From: Acheta domesticus | Taxonomy: Eukaryota > Arthropoda > Insecta > Orthoptera > Gryllidae | Direction: 5' to 3' | Assembly: GCA_031308135.1 (NCBI GenBank) | Contig: JAHLJT010008756.1 | Span: forward strand, 66,266,026-66,330,025 | DNA: 64,000 nucleotides | In this document: positions 25,350 through 38,134 of the stretch, piece by piece | How the letters are laid out: every line of letters starts with the position of its first letter | Numbering within the stretch: the stretch's first letter is position 1 | Translations under genes and position numbers: made by a program | Notes under the pieces: model-generated | What the model saw: the letters and a program-made list of their open reading frames with translations, nothing else | What the model was told of the DNA's origin: nothing | The model's database searches: none

Positions 25350-25930
25350 TACCCTAATTGGTTCTTTCATTAAGGCCATGTATCTTTGAAAATTTTAGTT
25401 CTTTCCGGGCAATATTGAGTGGAATATGTGCAATATTAATAAATATCAAAAACATTCTCAAAAACTGTTCCATATTTTTCTTTAAATGTTTGGTAGGGAT
25501 AGTGCTAAATGCACTGTAAAATACGACATAAACGCCATTTTGCTTTATTCTTTTGTTGTCGTTTTTTTCGTAAGTTCCACAATTGTATTTTTTTACATCT
25601 CTCTCACGTTGTTAATATTTACCTTAACGGCGATTTGTAGTCATTATTACATTTTTTAAAACAAGTACTTCAAATGATGACTTATAAAGGTTCTCGAAAA
25701 CTCACAAGTTTTCTGTGAAAATAAGCTCAAAATTTTACATTTTCAGAAATGTTCAAACGTCATTTTCTCAAAAACGGCTATAAATGTTTTCTTAAAATTG
25801 TTTGAAAGGATAGTGCTAAATGCATTGTTTATGATGACATAATAGTCATTTTGCTGTATTCTTTTTTTTAATTGCGCAAATATTATTTTGAAATATCCCT
25901 CAAGCCGTTAAAAGTTGAATTTTGACTTTT
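25350..25930 (+). repeat. Repeat with two roughly 300-bp monomers
   Basis: AGGGATAGTGCTAAATGCACTG (25495 on) recurs as AAAGGATAGTGCTAAATGCA at about 25805, each followed by a CATTTTGCT-TATTCTTTT block. The reverse complement of the same unit occurs at 52930-53700 (for example GAGCCATTTTTGAGAAAATGGC). The shared motif TCTTTCATTAAGGCCATGTA confirms one family. Confidence 0.6.
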
Positions 25931-25944
25931 GATTTACTGGTAAT

Positions 25945-26485
25945 GATTGCATAGAGCATCAACAATTGTCTCATGGCGTCTCTGACTGAAGTCCTGGAGT
26001 TCGAGTTTCGTTGGTAGCGTATTTTCGGCACTAGCTATTTAGCTAGGTCGCATTCCGTCGCTATCCGGAAGAAAATTCTAGCGGCAGCCTGCTCTGTTCA
26101 GTAACTTTCTGTGATTTCTCCTGTCAACACCAGGCATATGCCAGAGCAGTACCCTAACAAACGGGCCAAGGTATGCGCGCTATCTTTCCTCCCTAATCGC
26201 TATCCCCTCATGCCCCCTTACACACACACACACACATTTACACTTTCATGCATTGCATTGCCACATGTGGCGTGTGAGACCGCTCGGAAGCTTAGAGCTG
26301 GATGTGGCGGTACCTTTCTAGGGGCCAAACCTGGAAGAGTAATTCCTCCGCATCATGATGTGTAGGTCGGCGCCGAACGTCACACTTCAGCGGGAAAATA
26401 ACACCATCGTCTCCAAGCATAAAAACATTCTCCACACTAACAGGGCAATTGACATGCCCGGAAAATCAATCAACATGGAGCGGTC
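25945..26485 (+). repeat. tRNA-headed SINE family, copy C
   Basis: The head keeps GGAGTTCGAGTTTC as a decayed B box. The body has ACCAGGCATATGCCAGAGCA and an internal (AC)n run at about 26220-26237. The end reads AAATCAATCAACATGG. Confidence 0.65.
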
Positions 26486-26489
26486 CGGA

Positions 26490-26768
26490 AGAGGTTGCTC
26501 AGGGCATTGACTGATGTCACTGCAGTGTCTCTGACCGGGAGGTCCCAGGTTCAAGCACCAACAATGGCAGGATTTTCGACACTAGCTAGAGAACTTGGTC
26601 AAGTTCAGCCGCTGACTGGAGGAGAATTGACGCGCAGACTGCTCTGATCAGTAGTTTTCCGTGGTTTCTCAGGTCAATACCAGGCGAATGCTGGAGTAGT
26701 ACCCTAACAAATGGACCACGGACCGCGCAGGATATTTCCTTCCCATTCCTTGATATATCCTACCCCTT

Positions 26769-26800
<32 letters not shown>

Positions 26801-27065
26801 TTACATACACTTACATACACTACACTACCACTAATGCAGAGGGGGAGTGACCGGTCGGATGCTTAGAGCGTGTTCAAGCTGGGGCGGTGTCCGCTGGAGG
26901 GAGATACTTGATTGGGGATAACCCCTCTAGCCGACGTTAGGTTGGCGCCAGATCTCCTTATCCAGCGGGGGAAGATCATCGCCACCTCCCGCGATTAAAA
27001 CACGCACCACACTTACGGAACTACTGCCAGCAGCTGACGTGCCCGTAGTCACTAAGCAATCAATT
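26490..27065 (+). repeat. tRNA-headed SINE family, copy D
   Basis: The head reads TTGCTCAGGGCATTGACTGA then CTGACCGGGAGGTCCCAGG and TTCAAGCACC. The body contains a (CA)n run at about 26773-26800 and GGGGCGGTGTCCGCTGG. It ends in an AAGCAATCAATTAATAAA tail. It follows copy C directly in the same orientation. Confidence 0.7.
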
Positions 27066-27069
27066 AATA

Positions 27070-28450
27070 AAAAAGCATGACGTGGATTTTGCTGTCAATG
27101 AAAATTTTAGTGCATGCACGAGGCAAAGGTTTTGTACGCGGCTGACTTATAATTACTGTGAATTCTGCCTTAAGTTATTACTCATGGTTTTGGAGAAAAA
27201 TCGCCGTTTTCGTAGGTTGCCGCTCAATGAAGATCTTGAGAATATGACAAGCTGAAATTGGATCTAATTTTGCTATATGCAACGAAGTTGCAAGCAGTGT
27301 AAGCCTAACTGTGTTGCAGTTAAGTATATGTTATTTGTTAACACATTTTAAATACACTTACTACAAAATGCCGGAATCTTTCATGCACGAGCGCTCATAT
27401 ACTACTCGAGTACAAACTAAATCATTCAGTTTTGATATTTGAATGATTTTGAAATTTGAATTTGTGATCTTCTGTTTCACATCATTCTACTGGTTATTTC
27501 TACCCATGCATGTACTCCATTTGCAACTAGACTTGATGTTGCATTACACACACTCAGAAATCTTCAGAGCATTCATGAAAGTAATATATTGTTTCCTGAA
27601 ACATGCAAAATAAACTGTTCTAATTTATCTGTAGATATCACCGTGATACGTAGTCTGATATTGAGTCTAGACCTAGGAAAACAATAATAGTATTTAGGAC
27701 AACAGCTGAACAGAATGAACAGTAGTATTTAGAACAACAGCTTCTTAGCGTTGCAGGTGAAAATCGACACTTGGGAAGAAGTAGTTACCGTATGTTACAG
27801 GTTAATCTACGAAATGTGTTTGGTCTCTGTCTGCGAAGCCAGATTACCGCTTAATAAAGAGAATATTTACACGTGTCTTGTGCCAAAAACGGTTCAACAA
27901 AAAGTGGCTGTTCAATGAGGTGACCGCTCGAAGTAGTCGTTCCAGCAGGTTTCATTGTAATTTCATTCATATTTAGAAGTTTTCTGTGTCGGAAACACCG
28001 GCAAGCTTTCCCGGATGCACTGCCTCCCTCTGTGATCGGAGAAACCGTAACTCGGGCCTTATTCCTCCAGGGCCAGCACTTTCCTGTTGCCTGAGTGTAT
28101 ACATAATTGGATCAATTCAAAGAGCCTCTTAAGATGCGCAGTCACACTTGGGAGTTGCCGCGAGCGCCTGACCGGGAATCCCGAACACAGGACCGCGGCC
28201 TGCTCTTAACTCGTGCGAGATGGGGAGTCCCTGACAGCTGTGCGCAGCCCCCATGGGGCGTCCCAACCGGAGGAAAAACGGCCAACAGGGCATCAAGTAT
28301 ACTCCGATTAAAACAAGAAATCCTTTGAAGAAGGTTACTAGCTGGGAGGAGAGGGGGGCTCTGTCATTGACTCGTGAATTACGACTTAAATTTCTGGTAT
28401 TGAAGGTCTCGATTGGATGAGAGGGTCCCCGTATCTTTTCAGCTTGTGAC
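27070..28450. other. Intergenic DNA with a GC-richer patch
   Basis: No gene is supported. AGTATTTAG-ACAACAGCT occurs twice between 27690 and 27745. The stretch 28010-28330 is GC-richer and open for 73 codons on the + strand, without recognisable motifs. Confidence 0.4.
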
Positions 28451-28456
28451 CTTGAA

Positions 28457-29005
28457 AGGACTTCGTTGATTGATTGATGTTTCCGGGCGCATCAACTACT
28501 ACAACTACTATTATTCCCGTAAGTGTAGTGCGAGGTGGCGATGATTTTTTCCCTGCTGGATGGCGAGATCTGGCATAGTCCTACCGTCGACTAGCGGGGT
28601 TCCCTTCAACCAGGTATCTCCCACCAGCGGGACACCGCCCCAGCCGGGACAAGCTGTAAGCTCCCGACCTGTCTCTTGACATGTGTGGTAGTGTAGTGCA
28701 TGTTAGTATAAGTGTGTGTGAGAGGAGAGGATAGGACAAGGATGAGGAAGGAAAGATCGCGCGCGCGGTCCGTGGCCCGTTTGTTAGGGTACTGCTCCGG
28801 CATTCGCCTGGTGTTGATCGGAGAAACCACGGAAAACTACCGATCAGAGCAGCTGGCCGCTAGAATTCTCCTCCAGACAGTGACTGAATTCAACCTAGCT
28901 GACAAGCTAGTGTCGAAAATCCTGCCGCCGTCGGGACTCGAACCTAGGTCCTCCCGGTCAGAGGGATTGCAGTGACATCAGGTTGATGCACTGAGCCATC
29001 TCTCC
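28457..29005 (-). repeat. tRNA-headed SINE family, copy E (best preserved)
   Basis: Read on the - strand, the head has an A-box-like TGGCTCAGTGCATCAACC and a perfect B box GGTTCGAGTCC (28934-28944 on the plus strand). The body follows the family order, and the 3' end reads GATGCGCCCGGAAACATCAA followed by TCAATCAAC. This copy best defines both ends and the orientation. Confidence 0.75.
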
Positions 29006-29450
29006 TGGTGAAAGGACTTTCGTGTTTTAATCGAAGTTTTTAGTACACACTCTCAGTAATGAATTTCTGCCTGGGCGTCACCAACAGCAAATTATTGGGA
29101 GGCGGGGGTGAGGAGTCGATTCGATAGATACCGGTAGACAGATACAAATTATCTTCCATTATGCCCCAAGTACCAAACTATTGGGAGGGGCGCGAAACCC
29201 CGCATGTTCCCGACGGGGACACCGTTAAATTTCTGATTTTCGGAAAATTATCTGTAATGTACATAGGCATTCCTTAAATTTGGTTACTATACATCAAGGG
29301 ATGCACAAACTTTCTCCTACATCGACCTCTTTTAGAATTGTTTGATTCATCGACCCCCTTACTTTGTTCTCTATAATATATGGCTTATGTTAATACAAGG
29401 ATTTGCATTTTAATGACTGTAGATAACAATTGCTATCTAAAGGCCGCAGA

Positions 29451-29830
29451 GTTGTGGCAGTGTAGTGGTTAGGACACACGCTTGCTAAACTGAGGGACCT
29501 AGGTTCAAATCCAAGCATGGCTGGGAATCCGCTGATGACCTATTCAGGGCGATCCTAAGGTTCACTGGGCCTGCTTTCCAAATGATTACCAATATTTACT
29601 GGTTTTAATAACTGTTTAAAATGGTGTCCGGTTGAAGCGTGACACTTGCCACGCCATTTCACCACCCTTCTAGACATAGGACCATCTATAACAAGAGAAA
29701 CCCGTTACATTCTTCTGTGCAGAGGGCCTTGGAAGTGGGGATGAACCGGAAAAATGGCTGAGAGGATTCCTAACCTCCTTTAACCCTAAGCAGGATAATC
29801 CTGCAACACTGAAACAATTGTGAATACCAA
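29451..29830 (+). repeat. Second tRNA-derived SINE type
   Basis: An A box TAGTGGTTAGG (29463-29473) and a B box GGTTCAAATCC (29502-29512) are correctly spaced in a tRNA-like head starting at GTTGTGGCAG. The body (CTGGGAATCCGCTGATGACC onward) differs from the 550-bp family and from the SINE at 7631. The 3' boundary is uncertain. Confidence 0.65.
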
Positions 29831-30546
29831 CATTTTTCTTAAATATTTGGGTTTTCAATAATGAGAGCCACGTCCACTTCAATGTAGCTGAGTCTTCACT
29901 GTTGTGCAATGGTAATAAAATATCGAGTGTTGTTAAGAACTGGCTATTTCATTCTGGGTGCATTCATAGTGCGTGTTGCGTAGACATTTTCTTGCTCAAT
30001 GGAGTAACGATACATTATAATGTTACTAGTAGACGTACACTATAGTTAAAAATATCCAAATATCCTTAAACAATGAACACGCAAAAAGAGGAGCGAATAT
30101 AAATTTTATTGAATTTTTAGCGCTTTATATAAGAAAATAATAATTATCAATTTCATTAATGTATTTTTGTAGTCAATAGTATCTTATTCGTCATTATGTC
30201 AACTGATAGTGTTTATACTCGGTTCATTCCAATTAGATTCATGTTCGGCTCATAACCACCAATCGACCCTTTAAAATTTAATTGACACCCTTTAAAATGT
30301 CAAGGGTCGATATCGATATCTTGTTTTACTTTATAACCAGGGAACTGATTTCAATGCAAATACACTGTTTTACTTTAAGAAGCATAATATTTCTACAAAT
30401 TACTCATTATTCTGCATGTTTGCTTTGTTAATCATATTTACAATATTTATTTTAATATAAGTATATATGTATATTATTTTTCTTGTTTTTATATTCTATT
30501 ATATTTGTTTTTATAATTAACATCGTAAAGCTCTGTTTTGATTATA

Positions 30547-32031
30547 CAGCAAAACCTCCATTAAGGGACCACTCTTGGTTCCATGGAATAAGTGGTATTT
30601 TAGAGAGGTGCTCACTTAATAGGGGAATCTTCTTTTCTTTACAAAAATGGTATTTTACTACAAGACATGGGATATTTAGGAAAGTACTCATTGTATGGTA
30701 TGTTTATGAAACATTTTTAGTATATGAGCACGAATGATAAAATGAAACATATTGACCAAAGAATCCCGCACAAATCGTATGGATGTGAGGTTTCGGTCAA
30801 AATGTCTGAAAATTTAATATGATGTTCCTTAGATCATACTGATCAAGATTCATTATGGCCTTTAAGCCAAAAAGATGTTATTTTTGACTTAATGTACATT
30901 TTAAAATGGGAGATCATGTCGATTTGTCGGATGATAGAAAGGAATATATGTGCTCTCAAAGCATATTCAAGTGGAACAACTTTACTTGTTAAGACTTGTG
31001 AATTATGAAAACTCATTTTTCGAGAAGTAACTGACTTTAAATGTACTGTTATTGCGTTGTAAAAGTTAATATTTAAGATAAAACGATGAGATTCGAAAAA
31101 TGAGATTCACTGATGACGGATTCACGTAACACGGTTTAGTTTATCAAACCAAGCACGTCTATTTCGACTATTGTCATTGTTTTTTCCCAAAATATCGCTT
31201 TTGTTATTATGTGCAAGACACTATCTTCTCTCTTCTCACTCCAGTATCTGCGAGGTAGTGAGGGAGAATGGGAATAAGTGCTAGGACAAATGGAGTGGGA
31301 GAGCGTACGGAGGTGCGTAGAGCGGTATGTCAATGATCTAAGGAACAACATACTAAATTTTCAGACAATTTGGCCGAAACCTCATTTCCATAAGATTTGT
31401 GCGGGGTTCTTTCACTGCCTTTTTAGAATTATTTGCCATATTTTTAAGTGCAATATTTACTCTTCCTCCTCGTCGGTCAAACAAACATTTTAACAATTGT
31501 CAGTGTTAGTACTCAAATTTCCATTTTCTTGTGTAGATTCAGTGTGTCATTTCGGTTTGCATGGCTCATTCTGTCTTAAGAGCTCAAAATCTTCCTTGTC
31601 AAACAATTTTAAATAAATCAAGTAATGGGACTTCGGTGAGCGCTGTGCTCAAATTCCGGACCCAAGACATACAATCGCATGTTACGGAACAAGTTGGTAA
31701 CCTTTACTTCTGATATTGATAGTATGCCACAACGAATGTTCTTCTTGGAAGGCAAGGTAAGTAAGTCTGTTAATTTAAAGAATTAAATGATAGGTCACTT
31801 TCGCCAATTTTCATTTTTAGCAGGAACAATTCGATATACTACGTGCTTAGAAATTTCCTACACGTGATGTCTTAAAAGTGGTAAATTAAGCAAATTGTTA
31901 TTGTGGGGCAGGTCGGGGAGAGGAATGGACTTTCAACAGGGGTAAAATTTGCATGCAAAATATGGGTTTCAGTGACAGTTCGAAGAAAAATCGATCGTTG
32001 AAAGGGATGGTCTTGTACAGAGGTTTCACTG
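30547..32031. mobile_element. pogo/Tigger-like DNA element, 1.49 kb, bounded by TA
   Basis: The left end CAGCAAAACCTCCATTAAGG and the inverted right end CAGTGAAACCTCTGTACAAG share the CAG-AAACCTC terminus typical of pogo-group inverted repeats. Both ends abut TA (30545-30546 and 32032-32033), the expected target duplication. No intact transposase frame lies inside; the longest is about 84 codons and seems unrelated. The ends are only partly alike, so they could belong to two elements. Confidence 0.5.
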
Positions 32032-32099
32032 TATGTTGTATAACTATATCTTAAATTCTTCTTTTAATCGTAGTTTTGTCATTTATACATTCATATGGG

Positions 32100-32525
32100 G
32101 ATATTTATATCTCCATAACTTCTCAACAGTTCCCGATATCGAAATACAGTTTTCGCTCAACATTGCGGAATCATGGGGCAAGTGATATTGGGTAGAGATA
32201 TTGTTTGAAATATTTTTAGTTCTCAAGAAATTTAATCATCTTTGATTTTTTAAATGGAACAATATAATTTTCTCACTAGCGATAGATAAATCATGAATAG
32301 AAGAGTGCAATGATGTAAAATATGTTAATATCTTCATAGTATTTTGTGTATAAAATTATACTTTCTGACCCGAGATTTTAAATTAAATCTGCAATTTTTT
32401 CTGTAGCAGTCGTCGCAACTGTCGCTTTTGGGGAAGGTGGCCTTCGCGCCCTACCCTCTCCCCCTCCTCGCTCCTCCTCTCCCAAAAGTGCCAGTGCCGC
32501 GAAGGCAACCTTCCCCCAAGGCTAC
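32100..32525. mobile_element. Fold-back element, one-armed copy
   Basis: The left arm matches 12463-12740: ATATCGAAATACAGTTTTCG, then GGGGCAAGTGATATTGGGTA and AGATATTGTTTGAAATATTT. The centre (GTAGCAGTCGTCGCAACTGT) begins its own GC-rich inverted repeat, GGGGAAGGTGGCCTTCGCG against CGCGAAGGCAACCTTCCCCC. The long right arm is missing. The - strand frame at 32383-32565 is an artefact. Confidence 0.65.
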
Positions 32526-32799
32526 AGAGAACCAACTTTAATTTGTCGGTATGCTCTACCGACACGATTTAATTTTTTAATGTAACTCCACCCGGCTTAC
32601 GAACAAGCTGCAGATCAAATTCGTTGGGCGCATGGGAGATCATTTTTGGTGCCCCAGATGATCACCATTTCTGAATTTTCCACAAAAAAATCCCTGCACC
32701 GTCGGATATGTGGCAGACTATTTTATATTTTTTTCGCCTTACAAACTGTACTTGACTGATTAGGTAATGGTCTCGTTAGCGTAATGAATGTTTTATTCC

Positions 32800-33290
32800 G
32801 AGCGGTGGGAATGATCATCCCCCATCGGAATGTGAGAACCTTCACCGACTTACACGTCGGCTTGCAGGGTATTTCCGCCTCCAGGTATCTCCTCCAGCGG
32901 GAACCGCCCCCCATCCCCAGCCCCGGCCGTAAGAAAGTATAAGCTTCCGACTGGCCTTCCGGCGTATAGCTCGTGTAAGTGTATGTATGTGTGTGGGCGC
33001 GTGCGTTCGTTTGCGCGTGCGCGCGCGCGATGGGAAGAGAATAGGACAAGGAAGTGGAAGGAAAGATCGCGCGTGGTCTGTGGCCCGATTGTTAAGGTAC
33101 TGCTCCGGCATTCGCTTGGTATTTGTCGGAAGAAACGCGGGAAACTATCGATTAGAGTGGCCGACTTCTAGAATTATCCATCAGACAGCGGCTGAATTCG
33201 AAGCAGCTATGTAGCTAGTGTCGAAAATACGCCAGCGTCCGGACACGAACTCTAGGACCTCTGGGTCAGAGCCACTGCTGTCAGTCGCAA
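32800..33290 (-). repeat. tRNA-headed SINE family, copy F
   Basis: The body is recognisable on the - strand from the GGCGGTTCCCGCTGGAGGAG region to the CCTCTGGGTCAGAG head remnant near 33260. Its internal simple repeat has become TGTGTGGGCGCGTGCG and GCGCGCGCGCGA. The AATC tail is lost. Confidence 0.6.
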
Positions 33291-33299
33291 AGCTGGCTT

Positions 33300-35680
33300 T
33301 GAGCGAAACTCTGTAATGCCGTTGCCGTTGGTCAGCCATACATCAAAATTATTTAAAAGTATTTTAATTTAACTAACTCCCCCACCGCTAGGCTTGCAAT
33401 GTGCTTATGAACGTGTGGTAGAACACGTTCTTTAGATCAAAATTTAAAGAATAAGCTCACTGTGTTTCAGACGTGACGTGACAAAAATAATTCCTCTGCG
33501 AGGTTTGGGTGTCCCTAGAGCTCTTCTCGCTGGCAGAGTGGCCGATCAACAGCGTTCTTATGGGTTTAACGCTGAATCCCTTAAGGAACTAGGCTCAGGC
33601 GCGTATGCAGGAACTTCCTAAGAAGCGGAGGAGCACATTCATAATGAGAGGTGTTTTTCTCGATCAAGCTGGAAATATAGGCCTACCTGCAACCCTGAAC
33701 AACATGAAAGAACTGTCGCGTCGCATTTTGTCTTTCTCTGCAGGCGGAGGCACGATGTGCCAATCTCTCAATATACTAGTCAATTTTATGGATTTCTTTC
33801 AGCCAACGCACCTTGTTTGCTCACGAGGAATTCCTTCTTACTTTTTAGTACGGCCTCCAATCCTTTCCGGCGAGAGAGGTCTGTGTGCGTGTTGACTGTC
33901 CTTCTCGGTGCTGGTGATTAGACAAGCTCCAAGAACGAAAAAAAAATATAGCGTTTTCACTTATGCCATTTCAGAATTCAAATGATAACACGTAAGAAAA
34001 TCGTAGATATCGTCTCGAGTGAAACAATTTCTTATCGTTCTGAAAGTTTGTGTGCTTTAATATTAAGAATAATTTTCGGTAATGAAATTGAAAAAGAATC
34101 TTTGATAGGCGAAGTGTGAAGAAACTTCCGGTGACCATATGCAATCAAGATTATCGAGAAAACGGTTTCCTACTATGTAAGTGCTGTTAAAATTTTTAAG
34201 GTTAGGATAAAAAAATAATGAGTTCAATTACTTTTTTAAACTAATTTTGATTTTTCATTCCTTCCATACTTCTTTGCACCCCATATTTTAACAATGCATT
34301 TTTGCATTCCTATTTTAATGAAATAAATGCCATTTGCCTACTTATTTTACTGAACTTCCTGGCTCTAATTATAATAGATATAAAATACATCTTTTGTATA
34401 TTTGTAATATTATGAACTAATCCATGTAATAGAAAAAGGAAGTGAAATGCATTGAATGTATTGAAACACTTCTGAGATGCGATTCTCTTGGGGTTTGGAT
34501 CCGCATCAGTTGCGCAAGTGGTAGACGAGTGCTGAACAGGATTCTCTGAACCTAGTATTTCACAGTCAACTATAGATCATAGTTAAATCTGGAATTGGAA
34601 TTACATGACATGGATATGAAAAATTGCATGACAATATACACTATAAATATAAACGAGTACTAATAACATGTTGGGATATTTGCGAATAAGGAAAAATGTT
34701 CTAACGTGAATAGAATTGCCACCTTTCAAGTTGTTTAATCCCAAAATAATTCAAACCAAAAACACCTTTGTGCATGAACAGTTCTGATGAAGTATTTCCA
34801 AAAATAACTATTTATTCTAATTATTCTGATATTTTGTTAGTACATATTTTATTATTACAATTAATTATACAAAGTGAAACCGTGATCAGAAAAAAAATGC
34901 AGTGGTTATGCGTAAGAAAATATCCGTGTAATCTTTCGTATTATTTTCATGCATTCCTCTGTTTGAAACAGAAAAAATTTACTGATATTAGAACAGTTTT
35001 AAAAAGTTTAAAAACAATAACTTAACACACATTTTAAAAATAAATTTCATGAATTTCAATTTCTAGAAAATCCCATGACCCAAAAGTTTCCACTCACAGA
35101 AATAATTATCAAATTTGGATTGGTTTATTCTTTTCGTTTCAATTTAGTGTTGGAAAACACATGTAAGTTGTTTTTGAAATTTTATTTTTATCAGAAATAT
35201 GAAAAAAACAAATGTTGCGTTTGCGCAATTTTGGGAACACACGAGAAGTATTAAAATTACTGCCCATTCTCATTCTTAGTTTATTGGACAAAAAATGATT
35301 TAAATATTAAAAATTCTTTCTTGAATATTATTTTGAAAGAAATATAACTCATCAATACCATAAAAATATAATGAAACATTTAAAATATATATGATAAAAT
35401 AATTTTTCCTGAAATTTTCTGAACCAATTTATATTGGAACATTGCATTTTGAAGAATAATAAATTGTTTGTGACTTGCAGAGTCCACATCTGATGTTTTT
35501 ATTGTTATCTTTTTAATTTTTTGGTTTATACCATCAAATCTGTCTGCATCAGGACATGCTTGATGGTATTTTTTATATCTGGTAACAATGGTATTTGTAG
35601 GTTATTTTCAGGTGCTTCAATAGATGTTTACACGAATGTGAGATTTTGCTCACAATTCTCAATTCTGTTAAATTTTTAGG
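33300..35680. other. AT-rich intergenic DNA
   Basis: No gene is supported. The open frame 33605-33895 (+, 96 codons) has no recognised motif. Frames near 34768 are in AT-rich DNA and look like chance. Confidence 0.45.
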
Positions 35681-35689
35681 CATTCCCAA

Positions 35690-36167
35690 AATAAGGTTAT
35701 TACCATTATCTCATCAATTAGATAACCTATTCTCAAAAATCCTAAATTGTTTAAAATTGTTATTCAAATGGTCATAAACCTGCACCATTTTGGCAAATTT
35801 GTCCCTTTTATCTAATCTACCATTACCTGAAACTATGAAGAAACTCTTTTATTGTTTGAAGTCCGTTGCTAGACATGTTTTTTCTTACAATTGGAAGTCC
35901 TTTATCTACGTCTAAGCTACAATACATTTTAGTTTGAGGTAGAGTATGATACCTTGTCAAAATTATAATTTCGAGGAACTGCCTCAATCCTGTATACGTC
36001 ATATTGAAACAGAGGTCATTCTTATTACGCGCGTACTTCACAGAAAAATTTACAATCTCAGTGAGTAAATCTTTAGTACTAAAAAGTTCAACGATTTCTG
36101 TTCGGCTCGTGTTACCATACGTGTTTTGCAAATGCTTTGCCTTCATGTTCTCTAACCGATGGTACAC
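35690..36167 (-). pseudogene. piggyBac-type transposase relic
   Basis: On the - strand, 114 open codons include FLEIIILTRYHTLPQTKMY, then CSLDVDKGLPIVRKNMSSNG. This matches the 'LG(I)-LL-GY--LP---MYW' signature in the N-terminal part of the piggyBac DDE domain. After a frameshift the match continues as GRLDKRDKFAKMVQVYDHLN and, after another shift, IDEIMV, corresponding to the region of the first catalytic Asp. The rest of the transposase is absent or unrecognisable. The stop and at least two frameshifts make it inactive. Confidence 0.7.
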
Positions 36168-36169
36168 GA

Positions 36170-38130
36170 AAACGAGCTGTTTCTTTTGTCCATTGTCTTG
36201 AAATATTAAGAAAGCGTGAAAAGTGCACTCAAAACTCTTTTTTCAAGACCCCCCCCAAAAAAAGAACAACTTGAAGTTCGTTTATAACGATGGTAAATAA
36301 CAAAAAATATTTCAATAATTTTATAATTGTATTCACGCAAATATATAGTATATTTTATAACAATCTTTAGTTTTTTCATTCATGAGTAAGTGCATGTTAC
36401 GTCTTTTTTGGTAGAAGAACAGATGCGATCGATTGCGTGAATTGTTTTCGCTTTTTCAAATACAGGGCCATCATTGTATCTTGACAATTAATTTGGTCTA
36501 TTCGATCCCGTGATATAATAAAGCTCAATTGGAACATTAGGAGAAATGGAGATTCCTGAATAGAAAAGAGGGGAGGAGGGGATATCTTCATCTCAAAGAT
36601 AATTTTCGGGAACTATTTGATTCAAAACTTTTAACCAAAAGCTAAATTATCGACGCCCAAGTCCTCTTGATTTCACTTAATGGATACAAACTTATGGTAA
36701 CGGTCTTTTTTTATGAGTGTTCTACAGAATTTAATATCAATGATGTAATTGAAATTAAAGAACAACTGAAGAGCCATGCAATTTTTCTCTTAAGATTTTG
36801 AAATAAGTATTTTTCAAGGTTTTGTTGGAGACGTTTTCCTTCAGCTATGGTCAACATTTCATAGTAAGTTTCAGTAAATGCATTTATTCAAGCAAGGACA
36901 AATGAAGTTATATTTGGTTAAATGGTGACAAGTTTGATAAATTACTTTTAAAGCTTTCCAGAACAGTAGGATGGTGTAATGCAATTACTAGAAAATTTGC
37001 TATTTAATTTTCGACCTAAAACCAATAAAATTAGTTAATATTTGCCAAATATAATATTAATAATTCCTTATTATTTTGGGAATATTGGGGTGCTTTTGGA
37101 AGTCTGTCCAGGTTTTACAAAGTAACAAACAAAATATAAAAATAAATTAATTTATTTGAAATGGCACAAATAAAATAAATACCGTTGACTAGAATAAAAA
37201 TCACATTAATCAATCAACAAGGAATAAAGCTCATTTTTATCCAAAATATTTGGATTATAATACTGTTTTTTCCTTGCAAGATAAGCAAGGGATATCCATT
37301 TTCCGGAAATGTACAGTGAATTATTCAGTCTCCTATATATCACAATTGAAAACTGAATAGTTCCCAAGATTACGTAACTCACTTCTACACTTGATTTAGC
37401 ATCTTTTCAGATGGAATGAAATGTTCTCATTTGAAAACAGAATTATGAACATCAAAAAGTTCATGTGGGCATTCTCTGTTTGAGTTTTTTTTTGATAATT
37501 TACTTGCGCTGATACCCACACAAATTTACGAATCATAAGAATATGGATTACGAGTTAAGTGCATGTCTTAAAGAAAAAGGAGCTCGCCTTTTCAATTATT
37601 AGCTCCAGAATTATTTTACTCTGGTTAGGAAAATGAACTTCCTTCTTATTAAATAGTGTAATTTGTTAACAATATCTTCATTAGTACCTATGTGAATAAT
37701 CAGTCTTGGTTTCCTACTACATCTTCACTGATTAACATGTGGTTTTCTCACTGATTACTTGAAGAATATTCTTATTAAGACACGAAATGTGTTTGACACT
37801 AAACGATTTGAGCTGTTCATATTTGGAAACGTTTAGGGAAGATGTTCCTGTTCTAAATTTTCTCATATTGATCATCCCTTAAAGCATATTGCGTTGTTGC
37901 AAATAATCACTTTCGTCCTAAAGAAGTGAAACATTCTGCAATACTTTACAAGAGCAAAGTAGGTCACACATTCTTTTTCGAGTATCTTTTGTTTGTCACT
38001 ATCCGAATAAAACACTAGCGCCGCACAACAATCACAGCTAGCAGACAGCTGAAGAGCAGCGGGTGCACGTGGGCCGCGAGGGAACTGTCACTGCGCTGCC
38101 CAGGTGCGCGGCGAGCGGCAACTGTTCGTC
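36170..38130. other. AT-rich intergenic DNA downstream of the Pvf-like gene
   Basis: No coding signal or repeat was recognised. A C-run near 36250 and scattered A/T tracts are the only features noted. Confidence 0.4.
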
Positions 38131-38134
38131 GGCG

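Noticed and set aside
24993..25379. 128-codon Ser/Leu/Phe-rich frame on the - strand
   Set aside because: It is the complement of the purine-rich GAGA tract.
29451..29530. Functional tRNA gene
   Set aside because: The tRNA-like head continues into a non-tRNA body, as in a SINE.
33530..33600. tRNA-Ser-like GGCAGAGTGGCCGA sequence
   Set aside because: There is no B box or matching acceptor stem.
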